A DNA stretch of 64,000 nt from Akkermansia muciniphila. Lineage in GTDB: Bacteria; Verrucomicrobiota; Verrucomicrobiia; Verrucomicrobiales; Akkermansiaceae. Location of the stretch: positions 1 to 64,000 of the forward strand of contig NZ_FXYA01000146.1 of assembly GCF_900184965.1 (NCBI RefSeq), given 5' to 3'. A program made the translations under genes and the position numbers. Under the pieces are notes generated by a model. That model did not search any database. It saw only the letters and a list, made by a program, of their open reading frames with translations, and had not been told where the DNA came from. Below are positions 53,667 through 61,081 of the stretch, one piece after another (within the stretch, counting starts at the first letter, position 1; every line of letters starts with the position of its first letter).

Positions 53667-55394
53667 TCAAAATTCCACATAGAGAGTGCGCGCCAGAAGA
53701 AACGCGGTATTTTCATTTGCCTTTGCGGGGGGGAGGATGCGGTCTGCCGTTTCTGGCGCGGAGACGACGTTCCCCAGCCAGATGCAGTAGGCCCCCTTGG
53801 TGTTTCTGGGCAGGACGGGAAGTCCCGGCAGCACTGCAATGCTCATCAGCCCCGCTTCGGCCAGCAGGCCTGAGGCATTGACGATTTCTTTAGCGGATCT
53901 TCCCCATACGCCTTCCGCCTTGAAATCCAGACCGTAGGTATGGGCTTTGAGCCGGTGGAGTTCCCTTTCCAGCTGTTTGGCGAAGCTGCGCGCCAGTTCG
54001 CTGTCTTCTCCCGCTATGTAAATTTGTTTTCCGCCATGCCCGAAGGTTTCTGCGCGTTCATCGCTTGAAACGAATGTCGGAAGTTGCTCCTGTTCTTTTT
54101 CGGGAGCCTTATCTCTGTGAGGAGGGCGAAGCATACCGGCTCCCGCCGTGACGTTATTCAGCGGGTCAATCAGGATGAAAGCTCCTCCGGAGCGGTTATC
54201 CCGGTAATAATCATAGAACAAGGGGGAACTTGTTTCCAGGACGATACGACCGACATGGTTCAGAGGAAGCTGTGTCGCATGGCGGCTTTCCAGTGTATTG
54301 ACGTCTATGTCGTACTGGAGTTCTGCTATCCGCCCCTGGATATTTCTGCCCGCATGGCGAATCATGTATTTGCTTCCGGGAAGAAGGGGTTTTTCAGACA
54401 TCCAGATGACACGGGCCTCCAGCCGATCTTCGATATGGGGGAGATTCCCTTTTTTGACGATCATGTCACCGCTGCTGATATCTATTTCATCCTCAAGTTC
54501 CAATACGACGGCCTGGGGAGAGAATGCTTCTTCCAGATCTCCGTCCGGAGTAACGATCCTCTTGATCCGGCTGTTTTGGAACGAAGGCAGCGTTACGACA
54601 GGGTCACCCCTGCGGATGGCTCCGGAGGTAATGGAACCGGCGAACCCCCGGAAATCGAGATTGGGGCGTATGACTGTCTGTACTGGAAAGCGGAAATCCC
54701 GGAGATTCCTGCTGTCGCTGGAATCCAGCGTTTCCAGGATGGAAAGCAGATGATCTCCCCGGTACCAGGGCGTTTTCCCTGTTGTCTGAGTCACATTTTC
54801 CCCTTCAATGGCGGAAATGGGAACGAAACGAACGTCCGGGATATTCAGCTGTTGCGTGAAGCTTCCGAATTCTTCTTCAATCTTCCGGAATTTTTCTTCA
54901 GAGTAATCCAGAAGATCCATCTTGTTGACGGCTACGATGAGGTGCCGTATTTTCAGAAGAGAGGCGATGAACGCATGCCGCTTCGTTTGTGTGAGTACTC
55001 CGTGGCGGGCATCAATCAGGATGATGGCCGCGTCCGCCGTGGAAGCTCCGGTGGCCATGTTCCGTGTGTATTGTTCATGGCCGGGACAGTCGGCAATGAT
55101 GAATTTGCGGCGGGGGGTGGTGAAGTACCGGTAGGCTACATCAATGGTTATTCCCTGTTCCCGTTCCGCTTTAAGGCCATCCAGCAACAGGGCGTAATCA
55201 ATGTTGCCTGCCCCCGTAGTTCCATTTTTTTCACTGGCTTTGCGCAATTCTGCCAGCTGGTCGTCGAAAATCAGTTTGCTGTCATAAAGAAGGCGTCCGA
55301 TGAGTGTAGATTTCCCGTCGTCCACGGAACCGCAGGTAAGTACGCGCAGCAGGCTTTTATTTTCGTGTTCGTTCAGGTATGAGTCGATGTCCAT
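53667..55394 (-). CDS. cysN: Sulfate adenylyltransferase subunit 1 with dead APS-kinase-like tail
   Basis: This encodes 575 residues. The GTPase part is intact: GSVDDGKSTLIGRLLYD (22-38), DCPGHEQYTRNMATGAS and NKMDLLDY. It activates sulfate to APS together with CysD. Normal CysN is about 475 residues. The extra 120-residue tail from about 456 (KQIYIAGEDSELARSFAKQL, LLAEAGLMSIAVLP) lines up with the APS-kinase domain of CysNC fusions, but the GxxGxGKS P-loop has become GEDSELAR and the DGD switch is not recognisable. So kinase activity is probably lost. It lies 45 bases after cysD, in the operon. Confidence 0.93.
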   Translation of the reverse strand: MDIDSYLNEHENKSLLRVLTCGSVDDGKSTLIGRLLYDSKLIFDDQLAELRKASEKNGTTGAGNIDYALLLDGLKAEREQGITIDVAYRYFTTPRRKFIIADCPGHEQYTRNMATGASTADAAIILIDARHGVLTQTKRHAFIASLLKIRHLIVAVNKMDLLDYSEEKFRKIEEEFGSFTQQLNIPDVRFVPISAIEGENVTQTTGKTPWYRGDHLLSILETLDSSDSRNLRDFRFPVQTVIRPNLDFRGFAGSITSGAIRRGDPVVTLPSFQNSRIKRIVTPDGDLEEAFSPQAVVLELEDEIDISSGDMIVKKGNLPHIEDRLEARVIWMSEKPLLPGSKYMIRHAGRNIQGRIAELQYDIDVNTLESRHATQLPLNHVGRIVLETSSPLFYDYYRDNRSGGAFILIDPLNNVTAGAGMLRPPHRDKAPEKEQEQLPTFVSSDERAETFGHGGKQIYIAGEDSELARSFAKQLERELHRLKAHTYGLDFKAEGVWGRSAKEIVNASGLLAEAGLMSIAVLPGLPVLPRNTKGAYCIWLGNVVSAPETADRILPPAKANENTAFLLARTLYVEF

Positions 55395-55439
55395 AATGGT
55401 AAAAAGAAGAGGTGTCGTCAGAATGATTCATAATAGGGG

Positions 55440-56351
55440 TTAAAAATATCCTTCCCGTTTTTTTTGCTCCATGGAGGCATCACCATCGTGGTCAATGATG
55501 CGGGAAGAACGCTCGCTCAGCCTGGTTTCCAGCATTTCCGCCACAATCTCTTCTACAGTGCGGGCTGTAGATTCTATGGCTCCGGTTAGAGGGTAGCAGC
55601 CCAGCGTACGGAAACGGACGGTTCTCATTTTCGGTGTTTCCCCCGGTTCCAAAGGCAGGCGGTCGTCGTCCGCCATAATCAGGGAGCCGTCACGTTCCAC
55701 AATGGGACGGGGTTTAGCGAAATACAGGTCCACCACCTGTATTTTTTCCAGGCGGATATATTGCCAGATATCCAGTTCCGTCCAGTTGGACAGAGGAAAG
55801 ATACGGACGCTTTCTCCCGGATTGATACGGCCGTTGTAAATGTTCCATAATTCCGGTCGTTGATTTTTGGGGTCCCATTGGTTGAATTTATCCCGGAAAG
55901 AGAAAATTCGTTCCTTGGCCCGTGATTTTTCTTCGTCGCGGCGGGCTCCTCCGAACACGGCATCATATTTTCCTGCGGTCAACGCCTGAATCAATGCCTG
56001 TGTTTTCATAATATCCGTGTATTTGCGGCTGCCGTAAGTAAAAGGATTAACGCCGGCGGCAATGCCTTCCTGGTTACTGTGGACAATCAGATCCAGATCA
56101 TTTTCCTGAACGAATCTGTCCCGGAATTCTATCATCTCGCGGAATTTGAATGTGGAGTCTATATGAAGAAGCTTGAAGGGGAGCCTGCCGGGATAGAATG
56201 CCTTTCTGGCCAAGTGGACCAGTACAGAGGAGTCTTTCCCGATGGAATAAAGAAGTACGGGATTTTCAAACTGGCTGATGGCATCCCGGAAAATGTGAAT
56301 GCTTTCTGCCTCCAGCTGCTTAAGCTGGCTGAGTCTGCAAATGCTGTTCAT
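55440..56351 (-). CDS. cysD: Sulfate adenylyltransferase subunit 2
   Basis: This encodes 303 residues from ATG 56,351 ([20 protein letters not shown]), the family length; an open frame extends upstream over the end of cysH but reads low-complexity Arg/Thr/Lys and is not family-like. PP-loop SIGKDS at 36-41; further marks [35 protein letters not shown] and [15 protein letters not shown]. It forms APS from sulfate and ATP, with the CysN GTPase driving the reaction. It is 23 bases after cysH and 45 before cysN. Confidence 0.95.
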   Translation of the reverse strand: MNSICRLSQLKQLEAESIHIFRDAISQFENPVLLYSIGKDSSVLVHLARKAFYPGRLPFKLLHIDSTFKFREMIEFRDRFVQENDLDLIVHSNQEGIAAGVNPFTYGSRKYTDIMKTQALIQALTAGKYDAVFGGARRDEEKSRAKERIFSFRDKFNQWDPKNQRPELWNIYNGRINPGESVRIFPLSNWTELDIWQYIRLEKIQVVDLYFAKPRPIVERDGSLIMADDDRLPLEPGETPKMRTVRFRTLGCYPLTGAIESTARTVEEIVAEMLETRLSERSSRIIDHDGDASMEQKKREGYF

Positions 56352-56374
56352 TTTGTATGTTCTTTTTTTGATTG

Positions 56375-57058
56375 TTAATGTCTTGGCCTGCGGTGTAGTC
56401 CGCACTCCCTGTGTTCTTTTTCTTCCCACCACCATCGTCCGTCGCGTACGTCTTCTGTCCTCTTGACGGCTCTTGTGCAGCAGGCGCACCCGATACTGGG
56501 GAATCCTGCATCATGAAGAGGATTGTAGGGAATGCCGTAAGCGCGGATATAGTTCCAGACATCCTCTTCTGACCAGTGGGCCAGCGGGCTGATTTTGATG
56601 ATGCCGTTCGCCTCATCGTTTTCTGTGATATGAAGTCCTTTCCGGGTGATGGACTGGGTGGATCGTAATCCGCAAATCCACGCTTTTTTCCCGGCAAGGA
56701 GCCTTTTCAGAGGGCGCAGTTTGCGGATATTGCAGCATTTGTGACGGTTTTCCACACTGTTGCGGAACAGGTTGACGCCTTTGTCCAGGATCATGCTTTC
56801 CACTTCTTCCGCTGCCGGAAAATAAGGAATAATGCGAATGCCGTATATTTCCTCCGTTCTTGCCCAGAGTTCATAGGTTTCCGGAAACAGACGCCCCGTG
56901 TCCAGAGTAGCCAGAGGAATATTCAGGCCAAGATGGGAGATCATATGGGTAAGCACCTGGTCTTCTGCCCCGAATGATGTGGCAAAAACAAGGTTTCCTT
57001 CGTATTGCGCCGCGGCTTGTCGCAACGTGTCTGTAGCGGTTGGGGAATGAGCGTTCAT
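56375..57058 (-). CDS. cysH: Adenylylsulfate (APS) reductase, iron-sulfur type
   Basis: This encodes 227 residues. Key cysteines are Cys108-Cys109 in KCCNIRK and Cys191/Cys194 in GCACCTR: the CC...CxxC set that holds a 4Fe-4S cluster and marks enzymes that reduce APS rather than PAPS. Cys219 in the C-terminal ECGLH is the catalytic nucleophile. The RxGRWWWE segment (210) is also typical. Product is sulfite and AMP, electrons from thioredoxin. Its type fits the inactive kinase domain on CysN. Confidence 0.94.
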   Translation of the reverse strand: MNAHSPTATDTLRQAAAQYEGNLVFATSFGAEDQVLTHMISHLGLNIPLATLDTGRLFPETYELWARTEEIYGIRIIPYFPAAEEVESMILDKGVNLFRNSVENRHKCCNIRKLRPLKRLLAGKKAWICGLRSTQSITRKGLHITENDEANGIIKISPLAHWSEEDVWNYIRAYGIPYNPLHDAGFPSIGCACCTRAVKRTEDVRDGRWWWEEKEHRECGLHRRPRH

Positions 57059-57113
57059 GAATGTTGAGCCGGTTGAAGGCGGATAGCCGTATCTGGTAGA
57101 AAAAAACGGGATG

Positions 57114-58043
57114 TCAGATGAACAGGGGAGTTGAGTAGTACCGGTCCGCTGAATCGGGAAGGATCACTACTATATTTTTCCCTGTATTCTCTTTTCTCTT
57201 AGCAACCTGGACGGCTGCCCATAGGGCTGCCCCGCTGGAAATCCCGGTCAGAATTCCTTCTCTGACGCCCAGTTCTTTAGCTGTGGAAAAGGCATCTTCA
57301 TTGGAAACGGTGATGACTTCATCATAGATATCCGTATCCAGGGTTTCTGGGATAAAGCCGGCTCCTATTCCTTGAATTTGATGGCTTCCTGCCTGGCCGG
57401 CGGATAATACGGGGGAATCTGCCGGTTCCACGGCAATGACGGTGATTCCTCCGGGTTTGCGTTCCTTGAGTAGTCTGCCTATGCCGGTTATTGTTCCTCC
57501 GGTGCCTACTCCGGCTACGACGATATCTACTTCTCCGTCCGTATCTTCCCATATTTCAACCCCTGTCGTTTCATAGTGGGCCCTGGGATTGGTCGGGTTG
57601 GTGAATTGGCTGGGAATGAAGGAGCCCGGAGTAGTGGCCGCCAGATCCTGGGCTTTGGCAATGGCTCCTTTCATTCCCTGGCTGTCTTCCGTCAGGACAA
57701 TATCGGCTCCGTAGGCTTTTAGAATATTTCGTCGTTCAACGCTCATGCTTTCCGGCATGGTGAGAATGATGCGGTATCCCCGGGAAGCGGCAATAGCCGC
57801 CAGGCCAATGCCCGTGTTGCCGCTGGTTGGTTCAATGATGACGGAACCCGATTGGAGCTGGCCCGATGCTTCTGCCTCGTTGATCATGGCGAGTGCGATA
57901 CGGTCTTTCATGCTTCCTGCCGGATTCAGGTGATCCAGCTTGAGCAGGAGCCGGGCATTCAGACGATGTGCCTGGGCATAATTCCTTGGCTCCAGAAGAG
58001 GTGTTTTCCCGACCAGTTCCGATATGGAGGTGTAAATGTTCAT
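57114..58043 (-). CDS. cysK: Cysteine synthase A (O-acetylserine sulfhydrylase)
   Basis: This encodes 309 residues. PLP lysine is Lys46 in NPAGSMKDR; the EPTSGNTGIGLA phosphate/substrate loop (about 72-83), VAGVGTGGTITGIG and GISSGAALWAA are intact. It joins O-acetylserine and sulfide to cysteine. First gene of the sulfur operon; cysH starts 55 bases after its stop. The serine acetyltransferase is not in the window. A promoter with palindrome lies just upstream. Confidence 0.95.
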   Translation of the reverse strand: MNIYTSISELVGKTPLLEPRNYAQAHRLNARLLLKLDHLNPAGSMKDRIALAMINEAEASGQLQSGSVIIEPTSGNTGIGLAAIAASRGYRIILTMPESMSVERRNILKAYGADIVLTEDSQGMKGAIAKAQDLAATTPGSFIPSQFTNPTNPRAHYETTGVEIWEDTDGEVDIVVAGVGTGGTITGIGRLLKERKPGGITVIAVEPADSPVLSAGQAGSHQIQGIGAGFIPETLDTDIYDEVITVSNEDAFSTAKELGVREGILTGISSGAALWAAVQVAKRKENTGKNIVVILPDSADRYYSTPLFI

Positions 58044-58082
58044 CGTGACGTGCTTTACAGGGATGGATTTAGATTTCTTTTG

Positions 58083-58098
58083 TATTCCGATAGGAATA
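58083..58098. promoter_or_regulatory. Palindrome TATTCC-GATA-GGAATA, candidate operator of the cys operon
   Basis: A perfect 6-bp inverted repeat with a 4-base centre sits 39 bases upstream of cysK, at the place where transcription from the promoter at 58,107-58,135 would begin. Binding there would block initiation. Rrf2-type cysteine regulators (CymR-like) use A/T-rich palindromes with TTCC and GGAA halves, from memory; the regulator itself is not in the window. Confidence 0.45.
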
Positions 58099-58106
58099 AT
58101 AGGGAT

Positions 58107-58135
58107 TAATTACTCTTATCCTCCGGAAGTGTCAA
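58107..58135 (-). promoter_or_regulatory. Candidate promoter of the cys operon
   Basis: On the minus strand a consensus TTGACA (58,130-58,135) lies 17 bases before TAATTA (58,107-58,112), a weak -10. The next bases enter the palindrome. The rest of 58,136-58,398 is AT-rich without a gene. Confidence 0.45.
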
Positions 58136-58398
58136 TATGAATCAAAGAATATGAGATATTATTTTATTATTTGTTTTTTTATGTAAATAAAAATGGTAGA
58201 AGAGCAGGGAATGGACGGCTGTAAAATTCCAGAGATTGAGAGTAAAAGGCCGGTTTTCTCCGTTTTCAAACACAGCTGTTGAGAAGATGAGCCGTTAGGA
58301 CTTATGCGGGAAGCCTCCGACGCACGAAAATCGGATCATGCTGTTTATCATGATCTTTGTACGGGCAACAGGGAATCGCCGTACAGGAAGGAATTGTT

Positions 58399-58533
58399 TT
58401 ATCTTTCCTTACCGTGGCGGATGTCCGTGGCTTCCTTCAGGAAGACGGTGGTAACGGCGATGGTTCTGGCAATGTCTCCGATACGTTCCAGAGAACGGAG
58501 CATGAAGAGAAGGTTGACGCTGTCCTCCATGTA
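58399..58533 (-). pseudogene. phoU 3' remnant
   Basis: About 44 codons on the minus strand give the C-terminal pattern of PhoU: FMLRSLERIGDIARTIA, VTTVFLKEATDIRHG, with RxLERIGDxAxxIA and EDIRH as the family marks. Upstream codons in the same frame do not look like PhoU, so the helical bundle is missing. PhoU normally restrains the Pst phosphate system and its sensor kinase. The stump has no partner here and is probably non-functional. Confidence 0.7.
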
Positions 58534-58979
58534 TGAACGGATGGGGATGAGTCTGTGACCATCGCCAAAAGGGTCAACAGGCTGAATAAGCGCCCGCGCA
58601 TCCGGGAGGCTGCCTTGGCGGATTCCGTCTATCGGGAAATGGCAGAGCGGTTCAGGGCTGTGAATAAGGCTGTTTCCACCCGGGACGGGGAGGCTCCGGC
58701 GGAGTTTGTTCCTGCGCTGGGGAATTGGGTCGGAGCACGCGGCGTCCCTGACGGAGGCGTTTGCCTGCTTGCCTGGGCAATATCGGGACAATCCGGTTTC
58801 CGTTGCGGAGCTGGTTTTTGTGAACCGTTCCCAGGAACGCATCGCGGATGGGCGCCAAAAGGCAGTGGCGAAAGGGCTTTGCGCGGACATCCTGACGCCG
58901 CGTGCCTGAACGGGAAAACCCGCGGCGGGTGTTGTTGAAGCGCCGTTTTTTATTCGGAAACGGGATTCAGGCAGACCGT
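58534..58979. other. Gap without an intact gene; possible decayed coding
   Basis: These 446 bases hold no full gene. On the plus strand two frames read protein-like pieces: AKRVNRLNKRPRIREAALAD near 58,560 and, in another frame, AELVFVNRSQERIADGRQKA up to a stop at 58,909. They may be two parts of one gene joined by a frameshift. I recognise no family. A short weak GC hairpin with T residues near 58,915-58,935 could end galM transcription. Confidence 0.35.
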
Positions 58980-59939
58980 CTATCTGACGGTCCAGGTAAT
59001 GCTGCGCGTGGCGGATTGGCCGGGACGCAGAATCACGCTGGGGAAGTGAGGGGTATTGACGGCATTGGGGAAGCCCTGGGCTTCCAGCGCTATTCCCTGG
59101 CGCGCCTGGGGCAGGTATTCCCCGGTATATACCTGGAGGCCGGGAGCGTCCGTCGCCACAATCAGGCGGTGCCGGGATTCCGGGTCAAGAAGGATGGCGG
59201 CGATTTTGTCTCCCGGTTCGGAATCCAGCACGTAGTTATGGTCCAGCCCGGCGGCGGTGTCCGGGTGGGCGGCGGAATTGCGTTCTCCCAGCAGGGCTGC
59301 TTTCCGCAGGTCAAAGTCCGTTCCTTCCACGGGAAGGATACGGCCGTCGGGGATATTGGTGGCATCCACCGGAGTATAGGCGGATGCCCGTACCTCCAGA
59401 GTCATGGAATCAATGGTGGGCTTGCCGGACAGGTTCCAGTAAGCGTGGTTGGTGAGGTTGACGATTGTGGCCGCGTCCGCGTACGCTTCCAGGCGGAGGT
59501 GAAGGGTTTCTTCCACCACGGTGTAGGTGGCTACCACTTCCAGGTTGCCGGGGTAATTTTCCTCCCCGTCTGCGGAGTGCAGGGTCAGCACCAGCGTATT
59601 GCGCCCGGCTTCCTGCACCTGCCAGATTTTGCTGTCGAACCCCTGGATGCCGCCGTGCAGGTGGTTGGGGCCGTTGTTGACGGCCACGGTGCGGGAATCC
59701 CCGTCAATGGAGAACCTGCCTTTTGCGATGCGATTCGCGACGCGGCCGCAAATCGCACCGCAATAACAGGTGTCTTTCAGCATGTCTTCAAAGCGCTTGG
59801 GCCCTACGATCATGTCCATGCCGTCCTTGACGACGGAGATGATGCGCCCCCCGTAGTTGCTGATGCGTACCGTCAGCTTGTCGGAAGACAGTTCAAACAA
59901 TTCTACAGGTGCGCCGCCGGGTAAGGTGCCGAAGATCAT
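58980..59939 (-). CDS. galM: Galactose mutarotase (aldose 1-epimerase)
   Basis: This encodes 319 residues. It interconverts alpha and beta sugar anomers, feeding galactose from mucin glycans into the Leloir pathway. Substrate and catalytic residues are in place: NNGPNHLHGG (His93/His95), NLTNHAYWNLSG (catalytic His165), DHNYVLD, and the catalytic Glu286 in ALEAQGFPNA. The CGRVANRI loop (64-71) is also typical. No signal peptide, so cytosolic. Stands alone on the minus strand; the lipoprotein gene 35 bases upstream has the same direction and may be co-transcribed. Confidence 0.95.
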   Translation of the reverse strand: MIFGTLPGGAPVELFELSSDKLTVRISNYGGRIISVVKDGMDMIVGPKRFEDMLKDTCYCGAICGRVANRIAKGRFSIDGDSRTVAVNNGPNHLHGGIQGFDSKIWQVQEAGRNTLVLTLHSADGEENYPGNLEVVATYTVVEETLHLRLEAYADAATIVNLTNHAYWNLSGKPTIDSMTLEVRASAYTPVDATNIPDGRILPVEGTDFDLRKAALLGERNSAAHPDTAAGLDHNYVLDSEPGDKIAAILLDPESRHRLIVATDAPGLQVYTGEYLPQARQGIALEAQGFPNAVNTPHFPSVILRPGQSATRSITWTVR

Positions 59940-59974
59940 GCCGGTATATAGCTTGGTCAGTAGTGGATTTTCAA

Positions 59975-60454
59975 TTAATAGGCCAGCACGCGGGAACCGT
60001 TGTTGCCGATGATCACGCGCACGCGCTGTCCGACCTGGATCGGGTTGTTCCTGCTGGCGACCTGGACGACCGTGTAGTTGCGGGTGCCGTTCCTTTTCTG
60101 GTCCAGACGCACGGTGATGCGTTCCCCGGTCGTGTTGTTGATGGCCTTGTCAATCTGGTTGCCGGCGATGCCGCCCAGAATGGCGCCGCCCGCCGCCGTC
60201 GCGAATTTGGCGTTGCCGCCCCCGAACATGGCGCCGGTCAACCCGCCCGCCACGGCGCCGATTCCGGTGCCGGTGTTGGCGTTATTGGCCTGGATTTTGA
60301 CGTTTTCCACGCTGGTGACCGTGCCGGTATAGGTTTCCTGGGCTCCGCCGATTTCATTCAGGTTATAGGTGTTCGGGGAACCGAAGTTGGTGCAGGAAGT
60401 AATGGACAGCGCCATGACTGCACAGCCGATGGTAAGAATGGAAGCTGTTTTCAT
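59975..60454 (-). CDS. Glycine-zipper outer-membrane lipoprotein, SlyB-like
   Basis: This encodes 159 residues. A lipobox (SITSC) puts the lipidated Cys at 21. Residues about 60-105 form a glycine zipper (TGIGAVAGGLTGAMFGGG, AGGAILGGIAGNQID) with small-residue spacing that packs membrane helices, as in SlyB/PcP-type lipoproteins. The C-terminal part is a small beta domain (ITVRLDQK, VQVASRNNPIQVGQRVRV). Role in the family is envelope stability and stress; details unknown here. Confidence 0.82.
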   Translation of the reverse strand: MKTASILTIGCAVMALSITSCTNFGSPNTYNLNEIGGAQETYTGTVTSVENVKIQANNANTGTGIGAVAGGLTGAMFGGGNAKFATAAGGAILGGIAGNQIDKAINNTTGERITVRLDQKRNGTRNYTVVQVASRNNPIQVGQRVRVIIGNNGSRVLAY

Positions 60455-60543
60455 GATGACGATTTATAAAACGGATTGAAGGTTAAGATCAAGTAATTTC
60501 GCAGTCACCGGAAGGGCCGCGGTTGCGCCCTTACGGCGGAGAA

Positions 60544-60573
60544 AACCCTTGCCGGAACCTTCCGGCAAGGGTT
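60544..60573 (-). terminator. Strong terminator of the cysteine-rich peptide gene
   Basis: A perfect 14-bp inverted repeat (AACCCTTGCCGGAA with TTCCGGCAAGGGTT) with only 2 unpaired central bases; on the minus strand the stem ends in TTTTC. It lies 27 bases past the stop of the minus-strand gene at 60,601. Confidence 0.8.
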
Positions 60574-60600
60574 CGTATTTATTCTAACGGTTTCGACGGG

Positions 60601-60843
60601 TCAGGCCTTGGGGGCTTCTTCCTTTTTGGGGCAGCCGCAGGGCTTTTCTCCTTTGCTGCAAGGCTGGCCGCACTTTTCCGGGCATTTGCCTTCCTTGGCG
60701 CATTTCCTGGGGCACTTTTTATCTTTCTTGCAGCACTTTTGGGCTGCGGGGGCGGGGGAGTCCGCCGGGGCGGCTGCCTCCTGGGCGTAACCGTTGACAC
60801 TGAAGGCGAACGCGAAGGCTGCTACAGCGAGGATCTTTTTCAT
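60601..60843 (-). CDS. Exported cysteine-rich small protein
   Basis: This encodes 80 residues. A signal peptide (MKKILAVAAFAFAFSVNGYA, cut near 20) is followed by a Pro/Ala linker and a Lys/Cys-rich domain (36-75) with nine cysteines, spaced as CC, CPRKC, CPEKC, QPC, PCGC. Lysine-rich, no hydrophobic core: likely a metal-binding or disulfide-held periplasmic peptide. Known families of this kind bind Zn, Cu or Cd, but no name applies. Other minus frames over the same DNA lack any signal or family feature, so this frame is preferred. Well-formed terminator after it and paired hairpins in its leader support it as a real gene. Confidence 0.75.
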   Translation of the reverse strand: MKKILAVAAFAFAFSVNGYAQEAAAPADSPAPAAQKCCKKDKKCPRKCAKEGKCPEKCGQPCSKGEKPCGCPKKEEAPKA

Positions 60844-60879
60844 ATAATGAGATGTGAGGTTTGTGGTGGTGGTAATGCT

Positions 60880-60920
60880 GCGGCAGAGGATCTGCCGCTC
60901 TACGACTGATAGAGCGGCAG
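60880..60920 (-). promoter_or_regulatory. Mutually exclusive hairpins in the leader of the cysteine-rich gene
   Basis: GCGGCAGA (60,880-60,887) pairs perfectly with TCTGCCGC (60,891-60,898; 3-base loop). CTGCCGCTCTA (60,892-60,902) pairs perfectly with TAGAGCGGCAG (60,910-60,920; 7-base loop). Both use the middle segment, so only one can form. The first hairpin is 36 bases before the start codon of the minus-strand gene. This architecture is typical of leader switches, but the ligand, if any, is unknown. Confidence 0.5.
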
Positions 60921-61081
60921 GGAGCGATATTTGTTCAAAAAAATATGCGGAGAGGATGCTTTTTTAAGGCGGTTTTTTTGATGAGGACGCGCTTTTGGAC
61001 TCCGGAGTAAGTTTGACAGTCCGGGAGCATGTACGGAGCGCCGGCTTGCATGGGGCGATTTCTTGAGGCACGGTAGGGAAC

